This document shows positions 1 through 9,505 of a stretch of DNA of 59,988 nucleotides, in pieces. Source of the DNA: Candidatus Krumholzibacteriota bacterium (GTDB taxonomy: Bacteria > Krumholzibacteriota > Krumholzibacteriia > LZORAL124-64-63). A model generated the notes under the pieces. The model saw only the letters and a program-made list of their open reading frames with translations. It did no database searches and was not told the origin of the DNA. The position numbers and the translations under genes were made by a program. Numbering within the stretch: position 1 is the stretch's first letter; each line of letters starts with the position of its first letter. Where the stretch lies: assembly GCA_022711765.1 (NCBI GenBank), contig JAKLEB010000004.1:1-59988 (forward strand), read 5' to 3'.

Positions 1-2995
1 CGCAGACCATCGCGTCGGGCGAACCCTCGGCGGGCAGGGTCCAGTTGCGGTAGAGGCGGATGTAGGTGTCGCCGAAGGCGAGCCAGCCGTTCGAGCAGAT
101 CGAGACCCGGTCGTAGGTCTCGCCGTAGTACGTGAACGGGAACGGCAGGTCGAAGCGCTTCGTCGCGTCGCCCCAGTTCACCAGGTCGCTGATGCCCGTG
201 TTGGTGCCGACCCCGACGAGCTCGACCCAGTCGTAGTCCGGTGCGAGCGGATCGGTGTCCGCGTCGTCGAACGCCCAGTAGCCGTAGGCGTCCGGGCCGG
301 TCGGATCGCCGGCCGCCGCCGTGCCGACCGTGATCGGGTACTCGAGCAGCTGGGTGCCGCCCTCGGCGAACGAGAGGGCGACCTGGAGGCTCGTCAGATG
401 CCCGGGATAGCAGTCGCCCGCGATCGAGATCGCGAACGCGTTGGTCTGGACCGCCGATCCGCCGGCGCCGATCGCGCCCCACGCTCCCGCCGCGTCCGTC
501 ACCGTGATCCACTGGCTCGCGCAGGACAGCGTGGCCGTGACGCCGGCCGTCGCGAGGTCGCCGACGTTGGTGAGCGTGAAGGTGACGGTCCCGACCTCGC
601 CCGGATCGAAGGTGCCGCCCGGGCCGCCGAAGACGACGCTCGGGAGCGCGCCGCGCGCGGCGCGGATGGGCAGCGCCACGAGGCTGGTCCAGGTGCTCGC
701 GCTGCCGGTCGCATCGAGGCGGAGTTCCGGAGTCGCGCCGCCCGGCGCGTCGGACTCCAGGCGGATGCGGTAGGTCCCGCTCACGGTCGCTCCGGCGGCC
801 ACCGTGCCGTAGCTGGCGTCGCCGTCGAGCACCGTCACGTAGGGCAGCGGGGTCGTGATCACGCCGACCGCGCCGACGACCGAGCTCGTCCCGTGGTTCG
901 TCAGGGCCACGGCCAGGTCGAGCGTCTCTCCGGGGTTCGCGACGTTGTCGCCGTTGCCGGAGACTTCCTGGATCGTGAGCGAGGCGAAATCCAGCGAGCG
1001 CACGACGGCGCCGACCGCGGTCTGGCCGAGATGCGGCCGCAGGTTGCGGCCCGTCACCGTGACCAGCACGTCGCCGGTCGTCGCCTCGGCGATATCCAGC
1101 ACCGCCTGGCCGGCCTGGTCGGTGTAGGCGAAGTCCTGGACGCGATTCTGCTGGTAGACGGCGACGCGCGCGTCCGCGAGCGGCGCCCCGTCGCGGGTCA
1201 CCGTGACCGGCAGGGCATTGGCGCCGAGAGCCACCTGCGCCGGATAGCTCACCGCGATCGCCGCCGGCACGCCCGTGTAGATCTCGGTCGCCGAGTCGCC
1301 CATCAGGTTGTTCCACACCGACCAGATCGTGACCTGGCTCGGCTCGTTCGTGTAGTAGTTCCTGTAGAGGTTGAGCTTGCCGCGGGTCAGCGACGGGCCC
1401 ACGCGGTGCTCGGGGCTGTTCAGCACGCCGTTGGTCGTCCCCAGGAAGATGCAGTTGTTGTAGCGCGTGTGCGTGCCCGAGGTGGCGGTGCCGACCGCCG
1501 CGATGCCGCCGCCGCTGGGCGCCCGCAGGAACGCCTCGCTGCGGGCGTTGGCGTCGTCCTGGAAGCTGCCCGTGGAGCAGGTCATGATCACCGCGTACGG
1601 CAGCTGCCGGCCGTTGGTCGTCGACATGATGTGCGACGAGGTCATGCCGCTCATGTTGAGCCAGCCGCGGTACGTGAACAGCGTCTCGCCCGAGTTGATC
1701 GTCGCGAGCATCTGGGTCGTGAAGTTCCCGCTGAAGATCGTGTCGACGCGCGTGTAGCCCAGCTCGAGCAGCTGCTCCTTCACGAACTGGTTGACCAGTA
1801 CGCAGCTGTAGCCCGACGAGGAGTTGGGATCGCCGGTCAGGCCGGCCGTCGTGAACCAGTTGGTCTCGCTGAAATCCGGGTCGCTCTCGTAGCCGACGAT
1901 CTTGTCGACCGCGATCTGCAGCTCGGCCGTGGTCGTCACGGAGATCCGGCCGATGTGGATGTCCGACAGCACGTCGCCGCCCTCGAGCAGCGTGTAGTCG
2001 TGATCGCCCTCGCCGCCGTAGCCCGAAAGGGTCTCGTTGAAGGTCGGGATGGCGACCGAGCCGTTCGCGTCGCCGACGAGCGTGACGAACTCCAGCGGCG
2101 GCTTGACGGTGTTGTACTGGACCTGCAGCCAGCTCTTGATCGCGGTGTTCGTGGTCCCGGCGGTCGCCGTCGTCGCCACGATCACGTTGTAGCCCTGGCG
2201 CCGCCGCCAGGCCGCGAGCTCCTCGATGATGGACAGGACGGTCGAGTTGTTGGGGCAGACGAGGATGTAGGTGCCCGGCCCCACGGCGACGTTCTCGTCG
2301 CGCACGAAGCCGACCACCTCCTCCTCGAAGATCGTGGCGAAGGACTCCGGGATCAGCCGCGGCGGGCCGGTCCGGTCGTTCCGCTGGTCGGCGCCGCCGA
2401 AGGTGACCTCGACCGTGAGGCTGCTCGCCGCGGTGACCTCGCCGGTCGCGGGGTCGTAACCGACCGGGCAGAAGGTGATCGGGACCACGCGCACGCCGTG
2501 CATCAGGGCGGGTTCCCCGACGACCACACCCGGCTCGATCACCGGCGCGCTCGCGTACCAGGCGGCGTCGAAGTCCGGCCCGGCCTTGCCCTGCTCGGTG
2601 GTGGGTTCCATCGGCGCCAGGGTCATCGTGCCGAGCGAGCGCTTCTGTTGCGCGACCACGCGGACGTCGACGCCCGAACCGGCGGGCAGGGGGACCAGTC
2701 GAGTGAAGGTCGGCACGGTCGGCTGGCCGACCGCTCCCATCGCGCCGCCGTCCTCGAGATCGAGGCTGTCGAATGTGCGGCCGTCGCGGGAGATCGTCTC
2801 GTGGGCGAGGCCGCGGACGGTCAGTTCGAAGGTCATCCCGCCGGCGTGCCGGTCCAGGACCCGGACGTCGGCGGTGGCGGCCACGGGGCCCGGCTCGAGC
2901 GGCAGGACCTCGCGGGTCGCGCCGGCCGCTACGACGGGCAAGGTGAAGACGAGGGCGATCGCCCACGCGGACAGGACTCGATTGCGAAGACTCAT
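1..2995 (-). CDS. Secreted gingipain-type (peptidase C25) protease, C-terminus beyond window
   Basis: My translation of the reverse strand is open for 998 residues from ATG at 2995 (GGGAGG ribosome site, 5-base spacer) to the left edge, so the C-terminus is missing. A signal peptide (about residues 1-24) precedes a propeptide-like region. A C25 core follows, with a LVGDAN segment and the nucleophile block MTCSTGSF (Cys473) about 28 residues after YRGWLNMSG. In gingipains the latter block reads YTGHG and supplies the catalytic His; here Trp445 sits there and the nearest His is 455, so the active site is altered or the dyad uses another His. After the core come Ig-like or CARDB-like beta repeats and a NIDO-like stretch (FPFTYYGETYD) near the edge. 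A sorting domain probably follows outside the window. Role inferred: cell-surface or exported protease. Confidence 0.85.
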   Translation of the reverse strand, partial: MSLRNRVLSAWAIALVFTLPVVAAGATREVLPLEPGPVAATADVRVLDRHAGGMTFELTVRGLAHETISRDGRTFDSLDLEDGGAMGAVGQPTVPTFTRLVPLPAGSGVDVRVVAQQKRSLGTMTLAPMEPTTEQGKAGPDFDAAWYASAPVIEPGVVVGEPALMHGVRVVPITFCPVGYDPATGEVTAASSLTVEVTFGGADQRNDRTGPPRLIPESFATIFEEEVVGFVRDENVAVGPGTYILVCPNNSTVLSIIEELAAWRRRQGYNVIVATTATAGTTNTAIKSWLQVQYNTVKPPLEFVTLVGDANGSVAIPTFNETLSGYGGEGDHDYTLLEGGDVLSDIHIGRISVTTTAELQIAVDKIVGYESDPDFSETNWFTTAGLTGDPNSSSGYSCVLVNQFVKEQLLELGYTRVDTIFSGNFTTQMLATINSGETLFTYRGWLNMSGMTSSHIMSTTNGRQLPYAVIMTCSTGSFQDDANARSEAFLRAPSGGGIAAVGTATSGTHTRYNNCIFLGTTNGVLNSPEHRVGPSLTRGKLNLYRNYYTNEPSQVTIWSVWNNLMGDSATEIYTGVPAAIAVSYPAQVALGANALPVTVTRDGAPLADARVAVYQQNRVQDFAYTDQAGQAVLDIAEATTGDVLVTVTGRNLRPHLGQTAVGAVVRSLDFASLTIQEVSGNGDNVANPGETLDLAVALTNHGTSSVVGAVGVITTPLPYVTVLDGDASYGTVAAGATVSGTYRIRLESDAPGGATPELRLDATGSASTWTSLVALPIRAARGALPSVVFGGPGGTFDPGEVGTVTFTLTNVGDLATAGVTATLSCASQWITVTDAAGAWGAIGAGGSAVQTNAFAISIAGDCYPGHLTSLQVALSFAEGGTQLLEYPITVGTAAAGDPTGPDAYGYWAFDDADTDPLAPDYDWVELVGVGTNTGISDLVNWGDATKRFDLPFPFTYYGETYDRVSICSNGWLAFGDTYIRLYRNWTLPAEGSPDAMVC

Positions 2996-3096
2996 GACGG
3001 CCTCCCGGACAGGACACGAAAACAACGACGTCGCCGACGAGGCGATGCCGTCGACAATCATACCACGGATCGACGGAGCAGCGGAGTCTCTTTGAT

Positions 3097-3133
3097 GAAA
3101 AGAACGAGAACCCGTAGTTTATCACGGGTTCTC
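3097..3133 (-). terminator. Rho-independent terminator
   Basis: Read on the minus strand, a perfect 10-bp stem (GAGAACCCGT at 3106-3115 with its complement at 3124-3133) closes an 8-base loop and is followed by GTTCTTTTC. It lies 48 bases past the stop of the small outer-membrane-like gene and before the C25 protease gene, so it separates the two co-oriented genes. The protease promoter should then be in 2996-3096. Confidence 0.8.
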
Positions 3134-3180
3134 AGACGTTTCCTCAAATGAACAGGCTCTGCCGTCAGGTGAGCGGCGGC

Positions 3181-3606
3181 TCAGAAGTACACGCCGAAGG
3201 TCGCCGTGAACCCGTCCACGTCGCCGAACGTGTACTTGGCCTCGACGAAGGCGCTCATCGGTCGGGTGAGGCCGAAGCCGTAGCCGGCGCCGGCGTTCAA
3301 TCCCAGCTCGGTGAAGTCGAAGTCCGTCGCGACCTGGAGGCCGATCAGGGGGTAGACGTTCTTCAGGTCCTCGTGCGACAGGCTGAAATGAAGGTCTCCA
3401 TCGACCGCGAGGTAGCTGCCGTCGACGAAATACGTCGCGCCGGCCGCGATGCGGGAACCCTCGAGCACGAAGTCGTTGGTCAGGCGGCCCTGGAAGCCGA
3501 CGTCGTCGAAATCGAAGAGCGACACGCCGCCGCTGAAGTCGCCGGCGGTGGCGGCCGCGGGCAGGACGAGGCAGGCAGCGAGAGCGGCCACAGCGAACTT
3601 GCGCAC
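3181..3606 (-). CDS. Small secreted outer-membrane beta-barrel-like protein
   Basis: 141 residues. I chose GTG at 3606 because AAAGGAGA lies just upstream and the protein then begins directly with a signal peptide (VRKFAVAALAACLVLPAAATAG, cleavage after residue 22 or so). The rest alternates hydrophobic and polar residues, with repeated aromatic and glycine positions and a C-terminal aromatic (FGVYF), as in short outer-membrane barrels. Longer upstream frames lack a signal peptide and are not credible. It is followed by a strong terminator. No named family recognised; a transmembrane barrel of this length would have about 8 short strands. Function unknown. Confidence 0.7.
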   Translation of the reverse strand: MRKFAVAALAACLVLPAAATAGDFSGGVSLFDFDDVGFQGRLTNDFVLEGSRIAAGATYFVDGSYLAVDGDLHFSLSHEDLKNVYPLIGLQVATDFDFTELGLNAGAGYGFGLTRPMSAFVEAKYTFGDVDGFTATFGVYF

Positions 3607-3702
3607 GGTGTTCTCCTTTCGGTATGGAATGCGAACCGAGTACGGGATTAATGTGATACATGGCGGTGCCGTTTTCCAGACGAGAGATCGGAGGACCGCG
3701 CC

Positions 3703-4206
3703 ATGCTGCGCAATCCGGCCAGGGTCTTCTTCCTGTCGAGCCTGCTGCTCTGCTTCCTGCACCTGAACTGGGCGGCGGGCGAGCTGCCGGACCGGGTCGC
3801 CACGCATTTCGGCGCCGGCGGTCGGGCCGACGGCTGGGCCGACCGCAGTTCGTTCCTGCTCATGTACGGGCTGCTCGTGGTCGGGATGTCCGCGATCCTC
3901 GGCGGCATCGGCTGGTTCGCCGGCAGGTTGCCGGTGAGCTGGTTGAACCTGCCGAACCGCGACCACTGGTTCGAGCCGCAGCGGCGCGCCGCGACCGAAG
4001 CGCGGCTGCGCGACCAGATGCTGGTCATGGCCGGCGCGACGAACCTGTTCTTCCTCGGTCTGATGCACGTGACGGTCCAGGCGAACCGGCAGCCGGAGCC
4101 GCAGCTCGGCGGCGGATTCTGGGTGTTGTTCGCGGCGTACCTCGCGTTCGTGGCCGGGTGGTCCGTGCGGTTCACGCGCGGCTACCGGGTGACGTCGCCC
4201 CGCTGA
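3703..4206 (+). CDS. DUF1648-type integral membrane protein
   Basis: 167 residues, with a GGAGG ribosome site upstream of ATG 3703. A hydrophobic helix at about residues 8-25 is followed by LPDRVATHFGAGGRADGW, the pattern typical of DUF1648 (loop with P, H-F and a G-x-x-D-x-W turn), as in the N-terminal part of SdpI-like proteins. Further membrane helices lie at about 50-70, 108-125 and 138-155. SdpI proteins give immunity to a peptide toxin in Bacillus, but many DUF1648 proteins have no known role and no toxin gene is visible nearby. Transcribed divergently from the outer-membrane-like gene and convergently with the LVIVD-repeat gene. Confidence 0.75.
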   Translation: MLRNPARVFFLSSLLLCFLHLNWAAGELPDRVATHFGAGGRADGWADRSSFLLMYGLLVVGMSAILGGIGWFAGRLPVSWLNLPNRDHWFEPQRRAATEARLRDQMLVMAGATNLFFLGLMHVTVQANRQPEPQLGGGFWVLFAAYLAFVAGWSVRFTRGYRVTSPR

Positions 4207-4221
4207 CGCCGGCCGCCCGGG

Positions 4222-6363
4222 TCAACGGACGAGCATCAGCTTCGCGCTGCGCACCGCCGACTCGCCCGCGAGGCGCGCCACGTACGCGCCTGACGGCGCG
4301 CCGCGTCCGTCCCACGCGACCTCGTGCCGGCCCGCCGGATGCGGACCCGCGGCGAGGCGGGTCACGCGCCGCCCGGCGAGGTCGAACACGTCGAGCGTGA
4401 TCGTCTCGGCGCGCGGCAGCTCGAAGGTCACCGCGACCCGCGGATTGAAGGGATTCGGGCAGGCGGCGAGCCGGACGTCTCCGGGTCGCGGCACGTCGCC
4501 GTCCGGCGCCGGCTCGGGCCCGACCGGCGTCTGGCCGGCGCAGTGCTGCGGCAGGATCGCGAGACCGGCGCCGGTCGCCGCCGCGTGAACGGTCTCGGCG
4601 CCCAGCGCCAGGGTGAACGTATTGGCCGGCGCGGAGGTCTCGCCGACGGCCACCATCGCCGCCGGGTCCGCGACGTCGACCACGTGCACGAAACCCGCCT
4701 CGCTCGCCACATACGCGTACTCGCCGCCGAGGCGCAGGTCGACGAGGGCGCCGGGCAACGCGAGGAAGCCGACGCGCTCGCCGTCCGGACCGAGGGCGAC
4801 CAGTCCACCCTGCGTGCCGCCGCGCAGGGCGAGGAAGTCGACCGCTGCGGTCGCGACCACGGCGTACGCGGCGTCCGCGTCGAGCGCCCGCGAGGCGACG
4901 AACTGCGGCTGGAGCCGATCGCTCGCGTCGAAGACCTCGAGGGTCGCGCCGCCGAAGGCGCCGGCGGTGACGAGGAGCCGGTCGCCCGCACACGCGAGCG
5001 CCAGCGCGAACGGCGGCGTGGGCACCGCGCCGACGACCACCGGATCCGCGGGTTCCGTGAGATCGACCACGGTGAGGCCGCCGAGGAAGAAGTCGGCGAG
5101 GTAGAGCGCGGGCGGAGCGACGAGGATCGCGCCGGGGTAGCCCGGCACCGGCAACGACCCGACCAGCGCGGGCGCCGCCGGATCGGCGACGTCGACCACG
5201 TGGAGGCGTCCCGCCGTGCCGCCGCCCGACGTGACGTAGGCAAGGTCGCCCGCGACGGCGACGCGGCTCGTGCCGGTGGGCAGCACGACGGTGCCGGCGA
5301 GCTTGGGCGCCGCCGGGTCGGCGTGGTCGTAGACCAGCAGCTCGGGACCGGCCGCGACGAACGTGTGGCGGCCGGCGACCGCGACCCCGAGCGCGGGCTG
5401 CGCCGTGGACGCGACCGCGAGCGGAGGCGGCGACGTCGGGTCGGCGGCATCGATCAGCTCGAGGCCCACGGAGCCGGTCGCGACGAGCGCGACGTGTCCG
5501 GCGACCTGGACCGCGCGCGGCGCGCCGAACGTATCGACCCGTCCGACGAGGCGCGGATCGGCCGGATCGGCGACGTCGACGGTGCAGAGGCCGCTCGCGG
5601 CGACGAACGCCAGCGGGCCGGCGGCGCAGACGCGGCGGGCGGCGCCAGGCAGCGCGACCTGGCCGAGCGCAAACGGGCGCGCCGGGTCGCCGACGTCGAT
5701 CGTCTCGAGGCCGCCGAGCCACCCGGCGACGAGGGCCACCGGGCCCGCGAGCGCGACATCGAAGGCGTCGCCGCTGGTGGCGATCCTGGCGACGACTCGC
5801 GGCGCGGCGGGGCCGGCGAGATCGACGATCGCGAGTCCGGCGGCGCCGGCGGCGACGCAGGCGAACGACGCGTCGCCGCCGAGCGCGACGCCGCGCAGGG
5901 TCCCGGGCGTGTCGAGGATGTCGGCGATCCGGGGACGCGCGGGGTCGCCCACGTCGACGACCGCGAGGCCGGCCTCGCCCAGGGTCACGAGAAGCCAGCC
6001 GCCGTCGATCGCGAGTCCGGCGGCGTCGGCGCCGAGGACGAGGCCAGAGATCGCGGCGGGCCGGGTGGGGTCGCCGACGTCGTAGATCGTCACCCGGCCT
6101 CCCGGCCGGGCGACCGCGGCGACTCCGCCGGACACGGCGACGCGCTCGGCGTCCGCACCGCCCGGTTCGACGGCGAGGAGAACGGGGTGGGCGGGATCGC
6201 TGACGTCGAAGAGCGCCAGGCCGACGGCGAGGTCGAGGGCCTGGCCGGGGGTGCCGACGGCGGAGAGCCAGCGGAGGTAGGGGCGATAGTCGACGCAGTC
6301 CGCGGCGAGGGCGGCGGTCGCGAGGGATGCGGCCGCGAGGAACGTGGCTGGCAGGCAGCGCAT
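4222..6363 (-). CDS. Secreted LVIVD-repeat (beta-propeller) protein with FlgD-like C-terminal sorting module
   Basis: 713 residues from ATG 6363, which has GGAGG upstream and starts a signal peptide (MRCLPATFLAAASLATAALA). The body is about a dozen imperfect repeats of 40-45 residues containing V[TV]D[VL][AG]DP..P and a V[AL]VA[GT] strand, the LVIVD pattern of beta-propeller surface proteins. The last 80 or so residues contain ACPNPFNPR, FDLAGRRVTRL and a W-D-G-R-G turn, the FlgD Ig-like/type IX-like C-terminal module seen in FCB-group exported proteins. The same module closes the proteins at 37996 and 48732. It is likely displayed on the surface; ligand unknown. Confidence 0.85.
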   Translation of the reverse strand: MRCLPATFLAAASLATAALAADCVDYRPYLRWLSAVGTPGQALDLAVGLALFDVSDPAHPVLLAVEPGGADAERVAVSGGVAAVARPGGRVTIYDVGDPTRPAAISGLVLGADAAGLAIDGGWLLVTLGEAGLAVVDVGDPARPRIADILDTPGTLRGVALGGDASFACVAAGAAGLAIVDLAGPAAPRVVARIATSGDAFDVALAGPVALVAGWLGGLETIDVGDPARPFALGQVALPGAARRVCAAGPLAFVAASGLCTVDVADPADPRLVGRVDTFGAPRAVQVAGHVALVATGSVGLELIDAADPTSPPPLAVASTAQPALGVAVAGRHTFVAAGPELLVYDHADPAAPKLAGTVVLPTGTSRVAVAGDLAYVTSGGGTAGRLHVVDVADPAAPALVGSLPVPGYPGAILVAPPALYLADFFLGGLTVVDLTEPADPVVVGAVPTPPFALALACAGDRLLVTAGAFGGATLEVFDASDRLQPQFVASRALDADAAYAVVATAAVDFLALRGGTQGGLVALGPDGERVGFLALPGALVDLRLGGEYAYVASEAGFVHVVDVADPAAMVAVGETSAPANTFTLALGAETVHAAATGAGLAILPQHCAGQTPVGPEPAPDGDVPRPGDVRLAACPNPFNPRVAVTFELPRAETITLDVFDLAGRRVTRLAAGPHPAGRHEVAWDGRGAPSGAYVARLAGESAVRSAKLMLVR

Positions 6364-6788
6364 GCGTCGTCCTCCGCGGGGCCGGCGTGGGGGCCGTTCC
6401 CGAGCTGATAATCTAGTCGATCGGGCCCGGCCCAGCGACGGCGGGCATCGCGCGCGAGCGGGGACCCGGGTTCCCGGGACCGCGCGGTCGCTCGTTACGA
6501 TTTTATCATTATCGGCAGGCAAGAGGGGGGCGCCGGCAGAGGACCGAGCTTGGCCGCCGGGCCCATCGATCACGTAATGAAAGTCATTTCAGTGAGATAT
6601 CCGATCCTCCCGCTGGGAAAGACCGTTCGAGCGCCGCTGCTGACCTGTTGATGGATGAACAGCGGATCCTTGACTTCGCCGCCCCGCGACGAATATTTGG
6701 GCCAGGGAATCCCGTACGGCCACCCTCCAGGCGCACACGTCCCTCCAGCACGACGAGGGTGGCGGACTACCCAGGAAAGGTGTGCAAG
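6364..6788. promoter_or_regulatory. Divergent intergenic region: dyad, candidate promoter and leader hairpin ahead of formate dehydrogenase
   Basis: No gene in these 425 bases. Three things stand out. A 14-bp dyad TGAAA-GTCA-TTTCA lies at 6578-6591. A candidate plus-strand promoter has TTGACT at 6670-6675 and ATATTT at 6693-6698 with a 17-base spacer; the -35 is good and the -10 weak. A 9-bp inverted repeat (GCCACCCTC at 6719-6727 with GAGGGTGGC at 6756-6764) would fold the leader just upstream of the ribosome site AGGAAAGG at 6773. I saw no sigma-54 type -24/-12 pair. The dyad could bind a regulator; that is inference. Confidence 0.4.
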
Positions 6789-9485
6789 ATGCTGAGCCTG
6801 ACCATCAACGACCGGACCATCGAAGCCGAGGAGGGAGAGACCATCCTGAGCGCCGCCCGGCGCGCCGGGATCGAGATCCCCACCCTCTGCGCGGTGAAGG
6901 GCCTGCCGCCCACCGGCGCCTGCCGCATCTGCGTCGTCGAAGTCGCGGGGTTCGGCGGCCTGGTGCCGTCGTGCTCCTATCCGGTGGCCGCGGGCATGAA
7001 GGTCCAGACCCACTCGCCCCGCGCTCTCGAGGCCCGCAAGACGATCGTCGAGCTGCTCCTGGCCGACCATCCGGACGACTGCCTGTACTGCGCCCGGAAC
7101 AATGCCTGCGAGCTGCAGACCCTGGCGCAGGGACTCGGCATCCGCCAGCGCCGGTATCGCGGCACCAGCCTGCCCATCCGGCTCGACGTCTCCAGTCCCG
7201 GCATCATCCGCGACCAGGCGAAGTGCGTGCTGTGCGGGCGCTGCGTCGCGGTCTGCACCCAGGTCGTGGTCAACGACGTCCTCGAGTTCGGGAACCGCGG
7301 CGCGAAGGCGAAGATCGTGTGCGACGCGGACCGGCCCATGGGGCTCTCGACCTGCGTCCAGTGCGGCGCGTGCGTGGAGGCCTGCCCGGTCGGCGCGCTC
7401 GTCTTCAAGGAGCAGATGAACTGCATGCCCGACGGCCGCATGCAGACGACGCGCGTCACCTGCCCGTACTGCGGCGTCGGTTGCCAGATCGACATGCATC
7501 ACAAGGACGGCAAGTGGATCTACTCGACCGCCACCGCCGCGAACGCCGAGAAGCAGCCCAACCAGGGCCTGCTCTGCGTCAAGGGGCGGTTCGGCCTCGA
7601 TTTCCAGAACCACGAGGAGCGCCTCACCACGCCGATGATCCGCAAGGATGGGGCGCTCGTCGCCGCGTCCTGGGACGAGGCCCTCGACTTCGCGGCGACC
7701 AGGCTCGGCGAGGTCAAGGCCGCCCACGGTCCGGATGCGATCGGCTTCCTCTCCTCGGCCAAGGTCACCAACGAGGAGAATTTCGCGATGATGCGCCTGG
7801 CGAGGGGGGTGATCGGCACCAACAACCTCGACCACTGTGCCCGTCTCTGACACAGCTCCACCGTGGCCGGTCTGGCCACGACGCTGGGTTCCGGCGCCAT
7901 GACGAACAGCCTCAGTGAAGTCGCGAAGTCCGACGTGATCTTCCTGATCGGCTCGAACACGACCTGGTGCCATCCGGTCTTCGGCTACCTGCTCAAGCAG
8001 GCCGTGCGCAACCGAGGAGCCAAGCTCATCGTCTGCGACCCCCGGCGCATCGACCTCGTCGAGTTCGCGGACATCTGGCTGCAGCACCGCAACGGCTCCG
8101 ACGTGGCGCTCCTGTCCGGTCTGCAGCACATCATCATGCGCGAGGGGTGGCACGCGTCCGAGTACATCGCCGAGCGGACGGAGAACTTTGAGGAATACCG
8201 CAAGAGCATGGAGTGGTTCACGCCGGAGCGGGTCGAGGAGCTCACGGGCGTGCCGCAGGACGATCTCTACGCTGCCGCCGAGCTGTTCGCCCGGGGTGGC
8301 CGCGGCGCGATCTACTACTGCATGGGCGTCACCCAGCACACGCATGGCGTCGACAACGTCAAGGCCGTGTCGAACCTGTCGCTCATCACCGGCAACCTCG
8401 GGTTCGAAGGCGGCGGCGTGAATCCGCTGCGCGGCCAGTCCAACGTGCAGGGCGCCTGCGACATGGGCTGCCTGCCCAACGTGTTCACCGGATACCAGCC
8501 CGTCACGTCGCCCGAGGTGCAGGACCGGTTCGCGAAGCGCTGGGGCAGCCAGCCGACCGCGCCGAAGCCGGGCCTGACCGCCACGGCCATGATCCCCGCG
8601 TCCGGCGACCGGATCAAGGCGCTCTACATCATGGGCGAGAACCCGATCGTCTCCGATCCCAACGCCAATCACGCGGAGGAGTGCCTGAAGAAGCTCGACC
8701 TGCTCATCGTGCAGGACATCTTCCTCACGGAGACCGCGAAGCTCGCCGACGTGGTGCTTCCCGCCGCGGCCTTCGCCGAGAAGAAGGGCACGTACACGAA
8801 TACCGAGCGCCGCGTCCAGCTGTCGCGCAAGGCCTTCGAACCGCCGGCCGGCGCGCGCGAGGACTGCGCGATCATCGCCGACATCGCGACGCGGCTCGGC
8901 GCGAAGGATTTCCCGCGGACCATGGCCGGCCTGTGGCAGGAGATCGTCGAGCTGACGCCGCAGTACGCGGGCATGACCTACGAGCGGCTCGAGGATTGCG
9001 GGCTGCAGTGGCCGTGTCCGACCGCGGATCACCCGGGCACGCCGTTCCTGCACAAGGGCAAGTTCGCCCGCGGCAAGGCGCTGCTCTCGCCGCTCACGTA
9101 CCGGGCGCCGGCCGAGGAGCCGGACGCCGAGTTCCCGATCCGGCTCAGCACCGGACGCCTGCTCCAGCACTACCACACGGGCAGCATGACCCGACGGGCC
9201 AAGGTCCTCGACAGCCTGGTGCCGACCGGCCAGGTGGAGATCAGCCCGGCCGACGCGCAACGCCTCGGGGTGCGCACGGGCGACCGGGTGCGCGTGAGCA
9301 CGCGCCGCGGCTCCATCGTGACCTTCGCGCAGGTCGTGGAGCGGGTCGCCGAGGGCGCGGCCTTCGTGCCGTTCCACTTCCAGGAGGCTTCGGCGAACCG
9401 ACTCACCAACGACGCGCTGGATCCCGTGGCAGCGATACCGGAATACAAGGTCTGCGCCGCTCGCCTCGAGCGGGTGGAGATCTGA
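6789..9485 (+). CDS. fdhA: Selenocysteine-containing NAD-linked formate dehydrogenase, catalytic (alpha) subunit
   Basis: 898 residues if the in-frame TGA at 7848-7850 is read as selenocysteine (residue 354). The context is HCARL-U-HSSTVAGLA, the exact place of the metal-binding Sec/Cys of formate dehydrogenases, and the same frame continues for 544 more conserved codons. Order of domains: [2Fe-2S] ferredoxin (Cys34, 45, 48, 62), NuoG-type His-Cys cluster (His94, Cys98, 101, 107), two [4Fe-4S] clusters (Cys146-156 and 189-199), then the molybdopterin oxidoreductase part with its own [4Fe-4S] (Cys225, 228, 232, then one near 260), and a C-terminal molybdopterin-binding domain (about 780-898). 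It oxidises formate to CO2, or does the reverse, with Mo/W-bis-MGD. First gene of an operon with NuoE-like and NuoF-like partners, so electrons go to or from NAD(P). Start fixed by AGGAAAGG upstream of ATG 6789. Without selenocysteine insertion the product would be an inactive 353-residue fragment. Confidence 0.93.
7848..7880 (+). promoter_or_regulatory. Selenocysteine UGA codon and bacterial SECIS hairpin
   Basis: The UGA is followed, 11 bases later, by a 7-bp perfect stem (CGTGGCC at 7862-7868 and GGCCACG at 7874-7880) with apical loop GGTCT. Bacterial SECIS elements sit immediately 3' of the UGA inside the coding region and are recognised by SelB through a G-U in the apical loop; E. coli fdhF also presents a GGUCU loop. 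Loop position (21 bases after the UGA codon's start) fits this. Implies that selA, selB, selC and selD are encoded elsewhere in the genome; none is in this window. Confidence 0.88.
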
Positions 9486-9505
9486 CGACAAGGAGAGACG
9501 CGGAC

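Noticed and set aside
398..3151. 917-codon open frame on the + strand
   Set aside because: Arg/Gly/Asp-rich low-complexity shadow of the C25 protease gene on the other strand; no ribosome site and no domain.
7848..7850. TGA read as a nonsense mutation splitting the dehydrogenase into two genes
   Set aside because: It lies at the Sec/Cys catalytic position, both sides are conserved and a SECIS hairpin follows; selenocysteine explains all.
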